Assembly: GCA_943326315.2 (NCBI GenBank)
Contig: CALPSU020000157.1
Span: 1-6,223 of the forward strand
Length of the DNA: 6,223 bases
Reading direction: 5' to 3'
DNA from: Chryseobacterium gleum
Lineage (GTDB): Bacteria > Bacteroidota > Bacteroidia > Flavobacteriales_D > Crocinitomicaceae
Part shown: one piece after another, positions 1 through 5,192 of the stretch
Position numbering within the stretch: the first letter of the stretch is position 1
How the letters are laid out: every line of letters starts with the position of its first letter
Program-made: the position numbers and the translations under genes
Notes under the pieces: model-generated
Told to the model about the DNA's origin: nothing
The model's database searches: none
The model's input: only the letters and a program-made list of their open reading frames with translations

Positions 1-873
1 AATTCTTGCGATAATAGCCAAAATCCATTCGCATATCAAACGGAGTCGCATAGTAGAGGGAAAATTCCAGTTTATATAGAAGAATCCTTTAAACCATTAT
101 TTAAAACAAGCATTTACACTTTTGAAAGTCAGTTTCCTAAAGCTAACATTGAAGACAACTATTGTACGGAGCAAAAGGCTATTGAATCTTTTATAAAAAA
201 TAAAACTAAAACTATTTTTATAACAAGAGATTTCACTAAAGATGAAAAAATTAAATTAAAAAGAAATCAAGTTGAAGTAAGAAGTGAAAAAATAGCTGAT
301 GATGCAATTGCATTAATTATTCATCCTAATAATCCTGATTCAATGCTAACAGTTTCTATGTTGAATAAAATATTAAAAGGAGAAATTCATAAATGGAAAA
401 GCTTGAAAACTGAAATAAGCGTCGTTTTTGATAATCAAAACTCTGCAAATTTTAGCTACCTAAGAGAACTTACTGACAACTCCCCTATTCCTTCTAACGT
501 ATTTGCTGTTAAATCAAATGAAGAAGTAATAGATTACGTTAAAACACATCCAAATTCAATTGGGGTTATTGGAGTAAATTGGATAAGTGATGAAGACGAT
601 TCTGAAGTTTTAGATTTTCTAAAAGGTATAAAAGTTGTAAGTATTGCAAAGGATCAAAAATCTGAATTCTTTAAGCCTTACCAAGCTTACATTTATACAA
701 AAGAATATCCTTTAACTCGAGAGTTATGGTCAATAAACAAAGGAAGTAAATCAGGATTAAATACTGGGTTTGTGAATTTTTTGATTGGTGAAAAAGGTCA
801 ATTAATAATTCAAAAATCATGTTTAGTACCTTCTCATTCTCCAATTCGCATGATGCAAATTAAAATACAATAA
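1..873 (+). CDS. PstS-like phosphate/anion-binding periplasmic lipoprotein, 5'-truncated
   Basis: Frame 1 is open from the first base, so the gene starts before the window; 290 residues plus the stop are visible. An internal ATG at 343 is not the start, because the upstream codons give good protein of the same family. The fragment reads as a type-2 periplasmic binding protein of the PstS (PBP-like) family: an early strand with ESFKPLF (visible residues 28-34), then ADDAIALIIHP near 105, KGEIHKWK near 127, IGVIGVNW near 187, YPLTRELW near 236, and the C-terminal GLNTGFVNFLIGEKGQ block near 252 that is typical of PstS. Cys3 in an N-S-C-D context is probably the lipidated cysteine, so only the signal peptide is likely missing. 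No pstC, pstA or pstB is visible. The next gene encodes a secreted TPR protein, an arrangement I recall from flavobacterial ExbB/ExbD/TonB loci. Family assignment is fairly sure; the ligand (phosphate or not) is unproven. Confidence 0.8.
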   Translation, partial: NSCDNSQNPFAYQTESHSRGKIPVYIEESFKPLFKTSIYTFESQFPKANIEDNYCTEQKAIESFIKNKTKTIFITRDFTKDEKIKLKRNQVEVRSEKIADDAIALIIHPNNPDSMLTVSMLNKILKGEIHKWKSLKTEISVVFDNQNSANFSYLRELTDNSPIPSNVFAVKSNEEVIDYVKTHPNSIGVIGVNWISDEDDSEVLDFLKGIKVVSIAKDQKSEFFKPYQAYIYTKEYPLTRELWSINKGSKSGLNTGFVNFLIGEKGQLIIQKSCLVPSHSPIRMMQIKIQ

Positions 874-935
874 TATCTAATTAATAGCTATCAATTACTA
901 AATAATAATTAGTTTTATGCTTAAAAAATGATGTT

Positions 936-969
936 TTGGCAAGACTATTGATTATGCCAATTAAGATTG
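936..969 (+). promoter_or_regulatory. Possible promoter with a TTGGCA/TGCCAA inverted repeat before the TPR gene
   Basis: TAAGATTG at 962-969 matches the Bacteroidota -7 consensus TAnnTTTG at five of six defined positions. A TTG at 936-938 lies 23 nt upstream, at the long end of accepted -33 spacing. The same TTG begins an exact 6-bp inverted repeat, TTGGCA (936-941) and TGCCAA (955-960), with a 13-nt spacer, which could be an operator over the promoter. The sites are short and the region is AT-rich, so chance is a real alternative. The rest of the 114-bp gap 874-987 holds nothing clear. Confidence 0.25.
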
Positions 970-987
970 TTTTAAATGTAATTTAAT

Positions 988-2607
988 ATGAAAAAATACA
1001 AAGTATTAGTTTTGTCAACCCTTTTAGGGTCCGCTTCATTTTCTCAAACGCTAGATGAAGCAGTAAAAAAAACAGAAAACGAACGTTTCGATTTAGCAGG
1101 AGAAAATTTTCGTGCTTTAATTTTAAAAGAACCTACTAGGGCTGATTATTATTTCTACTATGGCGAAAATGCTTGTAAACATGATGATTTAGATTCAGCT
1201 AATATTATATGGAAAAAAGGTTCAGAAGTAGATCCTTTAAATCCTTTAAATTATGTCGGTTTAGGAAAGTATCTTTGGTTTAAAGGTGATACAACATCTG
1301 CTAATGTTTTTATTTCTAAAGCATTTACTTTAACTAAAAATAAAAATACTGAAGTTATGCGACAGGTTGCCTCTATATACATTGAGACTCCGAAATATAA
1401 AAAATTAGATGCTGCAATATCTTTGTTAGAGAAGTCAATTAAATTAGATCCTAAAAATCCAGATGCTTTTTTGTTGCTAGGAGATGCTTTGAACGAAAAA
1501 ACTCCTGAAAACGGAAGTCCTGCTATTAAGAATTATAATTTAGCTTTAGAGTTAAATCCAAAATCTCCAAAAGCAATAGTTAGAACTGCAAAATTATACC
1601 AAAGAGCAAAAAATTATGAATTAGCAAATTCTAAATATAAAGAAGCTCAATTGCTTGACCCAACTTACGCACCAGCATATAGAGAAAATGCTGAATTAAA
1701 TATGAGATTTGATCAATCCTCTAAAGCGATTGAAAATTGGAAAAAATATCTAGCATTAAACAATAATACAGAATCTAGATATAGATATGCAACTTCTCTT
1801 TTTTCGGGTAAGAAATACTGTGAAGCTATCCCAGAATTATTAACCGTTCAGAATAATGGATTTAATAATTATTATATTGAAAGAATGTTGACCTATTCTT
1901 ACTTCGAATGTACAGAAAATGATTTAAAAACAAACTATTTAAAGGGAATAGAATCTAGTGATAAATTCTTTAAAATAGTTCCATCTGATAAAATCTTAGC
2001 AACTGATTATAAATATAAAGGTTTATTACTATCTAAAAATGGAAGTGACTCATTAGCAATTATTGAATTAGAAAAAGCATACACCTTGGATATTGATAAG
2101 AATTTTGAGTTAATGGGGGATGTTGCTAAAATGTATAGCAAAGCAAAAAAATATAATGAAGCAATTATCGCATATAATTTAAAATCCAAAGGATCATTTT
2201 TAAATTTAACTGTTGCGGAATTAAATGATTTAGGGAAGTCATATTACTGGGGATTGAAAGACTATAAACTTGCTGACTCTTGTTATGCAGGTGTTAACTT
2301 AAGATCACCTACATATGCCCCAGCCTATTTATGGAGAGCTCGATCTAAATACAATCTTGATACAGAGAAAAAGGGTTTGGCGAAAGATTATTTTATTAAA
2401 TACATTGAACTTTTGACACCAGAAGAATTCAATGCCCCAGCAAATAAAAAGTCAATAATTGAAGCAGCGAAATATCTAGGTGATTATTTTGTTAACTCTA
2501 AAGAAGGTAAGGACATTGATCAAGCTAAAATTTATTGGGAAAAAGTTAAATTACTCGACCCTACGGATAAGCAAGCTGCTGTTTTCTTCTCTACTATTGG
2601 TAAATAA
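988..2607 (+). CDS. Secreted tetratricopeptide-repeat protein
   Basis: The product has 539 residues. Residues 1-20 form a signal peptide (MKKYK, a hydrophobic core, then ASFSQ before the likely cleavage site), so the mature protein is periplasmic or outer-membrane associated. The rest is mostly alpha-helical TPR repeats: A/Y/L-rich helix pairs ending in LDP-type turns are visible around 75-110, 140-175, 180-210, 210-245, 360-400 and 500-530 (EVDPLNP, KLDPKNPDA, ELNPKSPKA, LLDPTYAPAY, LLDPTDKQA). PTYAPAY occurs twice, at 225-231 and 441-447. TPRs bind protein partners, so a scaffold role is likely; there is no enzymatic motif. It follows the PstS-like gene on the same strand with a 114-bp gap and ends before a strong terminator. 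The ATG has no Shine-Dalgarno sequence but an A/T-rich leader, normal for this phylum. Family is certain; the specific role, perhaps with a TonB/ExbB system, is inference. Confidence 0.88.
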   Translation: MKKYKVLVLSTLLGSASFSQTLDEAVKKTENERFDLAGENFRALILKEPTRADYYFYYGENACKHDDLDSANIIWKKGSEVDPLNPLNYVGLGKYLWFKGDTTSANVFISKAFTLTKNKNTEVMRQVASIYIETPKYKKLDAAISLLEKSIKLDPKNPDAFLLLGDALNEKTPENGSPAIKNYNLALELNPKSPKAIVRTAKLYQRAKNYELANSKYKEAQLLDPTYAPAYRENAELNMRFDQSSKAIENWKKYLALNNNTESRYRYATSLFSGKKYCEAIPELLTVQNNGFNNYYIERMLTYSYFECTENDLKTNYLKGIESSDKFFKIVPSDKILATDYKYKGLLLSKNGSDSLAIIELEKAYTLDIDKNFELMGDVAKMYSKAKKYNEAIIAYNLKSKGSFLNLTVAELNDLGKSYYWGLKDYKLADSCYAGVNLRSPTYAPAYLWRARSKYNLDTEKKGLAKDYFIKYIELLTPEEFNAPANKKSIIEAAKYLGDYFVNSKEGKDIDQAKIYWEKVKLLDPTDKQAAVFFSTIGK

Positions 2608-2660
2608 AAAACAACATTTTGACTTGACTTAAAATAAGTTGACAGGTTAAAAAATAAAAT

Positions 2661-2697
2661 AAAAAAACCGTGGGATTAGTTTCTCACGGTTTTTTTT
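2661..2697. terminator. Bidirectional intrinsic terminator between TPR gene and hemB
   Basis: An A-tract (2661-2667) followed by CCGTG (2668-2672) pairs with CACGG (2685-2689) followed by eight T (2690-2697). The stem extends inward by GGA/TCT (including one G-U pair) to a six-base loop TTAGTT, and outward through the A/T tracts. Read on + it is a hairpin followed by a U-tract, ending the TPR transcript. Read on - the complementary A-tract gives the same structure, ending hemB. It lies about midway between the two convergent stop codons. Confidence 0.9.
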
Positions 2698-2732
2698 ATG
2701 AATCAAAAATCTGTTAAATAAGTTTCAAAGTA

Positions 2733-3707
2733 CTATCGTTTAATAAGCTTAGCGAAATCTTTGGCAAAATAAGTTAGTATTCCATCAGCTCCTGCCCTTC
2801 TAATACTTAAAAGCATTTCCGACATTGTAGCTTCGTAATTTAACCAACCGTTTTGAGAAGCTGCATAAACCATTGCACACTCCCCACTAACATTATACGC
2901 TGTAATTGGAATATTAAAATTTTCTTTCAAAACATGAATTATATCTAAATAACAAAGTGCTGGCTTTACCATTAAAAAATCTGCTCCTTCATTATAATCT
3001 AATTCAGCCTCAATTAATGCCTCTCTTTTATTTGCTGGATTCATTTGGTAAGTTTTTTTATCACCAGCTTTAGGAGCAGAATTTAAAGCATCTCTGAATG
3101 GACCGTAAAATGCACTAGCATATTTTGCTGTATAAGACATTATGCTAACATCAGTATATCCATTTGAATCTAGCGCGTTACGTATAAAACCTACTCTACC
3201 ATCCATCATATCAGATGGTCCTATGATATCAACACCAGCTTGGGCTTGGGCAATGGACATTTTGGCTAGAATAGGTAGCGTTTCATCATTCAGAATTATT
3301 CCATTTTCGACAAGTCCGTCATGTCCATCAGATGAATAAGGATCCATTGCAACATCACTCATTATAACAATTTCGGGAAAAGTCTCCTTTAGTTTCCGAA
3401 TAGCATGAAGATAAAAGTTTTCTTCAGCATAACTATATGTAGCAGTTACGTCTTTTAAATGTTCTGAAACTGCAGGGAAAATATCAAACGTAGTAACGCC
3501 TAAATTTAAACATTCTTCAACTTCGGGAAGAAGTAAATCAAGCGACCATCTATAATTATTTGGCAATGATTTAATTTCAGTTTTTATTTTAACTCCATCT
3601 TCTAAAAAAATAGGATAAATCAAGTTTTCAGCTCCTAATTTTGTTTCTTCTACCATTGCACGAATTGCCATGCTTTTTCTATTTCTTCGAGGACGACTAT
3701 TCATCAT
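2733..3707 (-). CDS. hemB: Delta-aminolevulinic acid dehydratase (porphobilinogen synthase)
   Basis: HemB condenses two 5-aminolevulinate molecules into porphobilinogen, the second common step of cytoplasmic haem synthesis. From the ATG at 3707 the product is 324 residues, the usual family length. Both Schiff-base lysines are present: K195 in TAKYASAFYGPFRDA and K248 in FLMVKPA. The metal-site segment at 118-131 reads DVAMDPYSSDGHDG, with Asp and Ala where zinc-type enzymes have cysteines, so this is the Mg/K-dependent type. The N-terminal RPRRNRKS and the GPSDMMDGR block (about 163-171) are also typical. A conserved VSGEYAM segment reads VSGECAM, with Cys277 in place of Tyr. An in-frame TTG at 3740 would add 11 residues (MFLFFNFVKKN) not expected in the family. 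A second ATG at 3704 is equally possible and gives RPRRNRK near the N-terminus. It is monocistronic here, convergent with the TPR gene and divergent from the lipoprotein gene. Confidence 0.96.
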   Translation of the reverse strand: MMNSRPRRNRKSMAIRAMVEETKLGAENLIYPIFLEDGVKIKTEIKSLPNNYRWSLDLLLPEVEECLNLGVTTFDIFPAVSEHLKDVTATYSYAEENFYLHAIRKLKETFPEIVIMSDVAMDPYSSDGHDGLVENGIILNDETLPILAKMSIAQAQAGVDIIGPSDMMDGRVGFIRNALDSNGYTDVSIMSYTAKYASAFYGPFRDALNSAPKAGDKKTYQMNPANKREALIEAELDYNEGADFLMVKPALCYLDIIHVLKENFNIPITAYNVSGECAMVYAASQNGWLNYEATMSEMLLSIRRAGADGILTYFAKDFAKLIKR

Positions 3708-3718
3708 GTTCTTTTTTA

Positions 3719-3726
3719 CAAAGTTA
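3719..3726 (-). promoter_or_regulatory. Candidate -7 element of hemB (TAACTTTG)
   Basis: On the minus strand TAACTTTG is an exact match to the Bacteroidota -7 consensus TAnnTTTG. It ends 11 nt before the ATG at 3707, so the leader would be only about 5-11 nt, which is short. No TTG at ideal -33 spacing is seen; a TTTG lies 11 nt upstream. If real, it rules out the TTG start at 3740, which lies upstream of it. It may be fortuitous in T-rich sequence. Confidence 0.25.
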
Positions 3727-3794
3727 AAAAACAAAAACAAATTATGATTACCATTTTTAATAGAGATGACTAAATATATTTTTTATTTTAAAAA

Positions 3795-3824
3795 TTGTTA
3801 CTAGAGCTAATTATTATTACTTTA
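3795..3824 (+). promoter_or_regulatory. Candidate promoter of the lipoprotein/ABC cluster
   Basis: TTG at 3795-3797 is followed after 19 nt by TTACTTTA (3817-3824), an imperfect match to TAnnTTTG (four of six defined bases). The spacing fits the Bacteroidota TTG-N17-23-TAnnTTTG pattern, and it leaves a leader of about 25 nt before the ATG at 3855. The upstream DNA (about 3770-3794) is almost pure A/T, as UP-like regions are. It is the only reasonable promoter I see in the 3708-3854 divergent gap for the three-gene cluster. Confidence 0.35.
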
Positions 3825-3854
3825 GCGTATTAAAGAATAAATATTTACTTAATT

Positions 3855-4745
3855 ATGAAAATAAATTTAGCAAAGGTTATTCCATTTTTTTTGACTGGAA
3901 TACTTTTTTTTTCTTGTGGGGATGGAGATTCAGATTCAAAAAATGTGATTGACACTGATGTTTTAGACAGTAAAAGCTCACTTAACACAGAATTTGATGG
4001 TAAAATTTTCAGTATACCATCACCAATTCAGATGGCTCTCTTATTAAAGGAGATTAATGCACCATTTAATCAGGATTTGATAAATGACACTAAGAATTTA
4101 AACAATTATAATAATGAGTTTAAACAAGCTTTAAATCTTGGTGTTTATGGAACCGATTTAGGATATGCAAGTGTGAGTAATCAAAATAGCGCTTCTTTAA
4201 ATTGCTTATCTGCAGTAGAGTCTTTGACTAATAAATTAGGTTTAAATGGAATCTTTGATAAATCATTTTTAACTCGTTTTGAAAAAAACAAAACTATTGA
4301 TGATTCTGTTTTAGTAATTGTTTCTGAAGCCTTTAGAAATGGTGATAGTTTTTTAAAATCTGCCAAAAGAAAACAAACTTCAGCACTTATTTTAACAGGA
4401 GGTTGGATTGAATCATTGTTTTTCGTTTGTGAAATAAATAAGTCATTTAAAAATCAAAAAATAATCGAAAGAATTGGAGGTCAACAACAAACTTTATCGA
4501 CTATAATCGAAATTCTTACTGAATATAATGAAAAAGGTATAAATGATGAATTATTGTTACATTTCAAAGATTTAAAAACTAGTTTTGATAAAATTACAGT
4601 TGATTATACTTATATCAAACCTAAAACAGATGATAAAAACAAAACTACTACTTTACAACATATTACAACTGTAAAAGTTGATAGTGAATTATTAAAAGAA
4701 ATAGCTAAAAAAGTTATTTCAATTAGAGAAACAATAATTAATTAA
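3855..4745 (+). CDS. Conserved Bacteroidota lipoprotein of unknown function
   Basis: The product has 296 residues. A signal peptide (KINLAK, then a hydrophobic core) ends in the lipobox LFFSC, with Cys21 as the lipid attachment site. The following GDGDSDSK is acidic; acidic residues just after the cysteine act as a surface-export signal in some Bacteroidota, so the protein may sit on the cell surface. The mature part looks mainly alpha-helical, with recognisable blocks IPSP (54-57), ALNLGVYGTDLGYAS (92-106) and GGWIES (182-187), then a hydrophilic C-terminal segment (about 210-296). I recall this pattern from many flavobacterial hypothetical proteins, but know no assigned activity and see no catalytic motif. 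It is the first gene of the cluster. T8 (3885-3892) and T9 (3904-3912) runs fall in the signal-peptide codons. The ATG is preceded by an A/T-rich leader without Shine-Dalgarno. Lipoprotein status is sure; function is unknown. Confidence 0.85.
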   Translation: MKINLAKVIPFFLTGILFFSCGDGDSDSKNVIDTDVLDSKSSLNTEFDGKIFSIPSPIQMALLLKEINAPFNQDLINDTKNLNNYNNEFKQALNLGVYGTDLGYASVSNQNSASLNCLSAVESLTNKLGLNGIFDKSFLTRFEKNKTIDDSVLVIVSEAFRNGDSFLKSAKRKQTSALILTGGWIESLFFVCEINKSFKNQKIIERIGGQQQTLSTIIEILTEYNEKGINDELLLHFKDLKTSFDKITVDYTYIKPKTDDKNKTTTLQHITTVKVDSELLKEIAKKVISIRETIIN

Positions 4746-4751
4746 AACGTC

Positions 4752-5177
4752 ATGAACAAAATATTATTTACTTCATTAGTTGCATTGATTTTTTCTTTTG
4801 ATTCTTTTTCTCAACAAGATTGTGATGGAATTATAAAAGCATGTAAAGCAAATTTAAAAAAAGACAATGCAAACTTCCTTTCTGATGGACAAGTTTATAC
4901 TGCTTTTCTAGATCGTGAAAAAGCTGAGTTTAAAACAACTTTTTTTGGGGGGTCTATATATAGGATTAGTGCAAGCGCGGGTACAGAAGAAGATTACGTT
5001 ATTTTCACTGTTAAAGATCTTAAAGGGAACATTATTTTCACTAATAAAAATCACAAAAATTCACCATATTGGGATTTTAAAGTTCCAAACACTATCCCTG
5101 TATTAATCGAAACAGAACTTGATCTTGATAAAAAAATAACAGGCTGTGCTGTGATGTTAATTGGATTCAAACAATAA
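4752..5177 (+). CDS. Small secreted protein of unknown function
   Basis: The product has 141 residues. Residues 1-20 are a signal peptide (MNKILF, a hydrophobic core, SFSQ before the cleavage site). No lipobox cysteine is present, so the mature protein of about 121 residues is probably soluble in the periplasm or secreted. It has three cysteines in the mature part (24, 31, 132). The rest looks beta-rich: a DGQVYTAFL segment (45-53), TFFGGSIYRISASAG (63-77), FTVKDLKGNIIFTN (85-98), then HKNSPYWDF (101-109), ending in GCAVMLIGFKQ. The alternation of short strands with G/N turns suggests a small beta-sandwich. The start is 6 nt after the lipoprotein stop and the end is 15 nt before the TerB-ABC start, so a shared role is likely. 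I recall similar flavobacterial hypotheticals with the GCAV...GFKQ ending, but no known function. A T7G6 run occurs at 4940-4952 within the codons for FFGG. Confidence 0.82.
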   Translation: MNKILFTSLVALIFSFDSFSQQDCDGIIKACKANLKKDNANFLSDGQVYTAFLDREKAEFKTTFFGGSIYRISASAGTEEDYVIFTVKDLKGNIIFTNKNHKNSPYWDFKVPNTIPVLIETELDLDKKITGCAVMLIGFKQ

Positions 5178-5192
5178 ATTGATTATTTAAAA

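Noticed and set aside
877..912. CTAATTA ... TAATTAG hairpin after the PstS-like gene, as a terminator
   Set aside because: All A/T stem of 7 bp with a 22-nt loop; too weak to call a terminator, so the PstS-TPR pair may be co-transcribed.
2007..2189. Minus-strand 60-codon open frame inside the TPR gene
   Set aside because: Antisense shadow of a well-supported gene; no start context and no recognisable protein.
2624..2642. Short hairpin around TTGACTT / AAGTTGA after the TPR gene
   Set aside because: A 7-bp stem that relies on two G-U pairs and has no U-tract; the strong hairpin at 2661-2697 explains termination.
3142..3339. Plus-strand 65-codon open frame inside hemB
   Set aside because: Antisense of conserved hemB codons; composition reflects the opposite strand.
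3708..3740. TTG start for hemB at 3740 giving 11 extra residues
   Set aside because: The added MFLFFNFVKKN does not fit HemB N-termini, contains a possible -7 promoter element, and two ATGs follow at 3707 and 3704.
4181..4366. Minus-strand 61-codon open frame inside the lipoprotein gene
   Set aside because: Antisense shadow with no family features.
4915..5106. Plus-strand 63-codon open frame overlapping the small secreted protein
   Set aside because: Alternative frame inside a gene with a clear signal peptide and good context; the product looks like out-of-frame low-complexity sequence.
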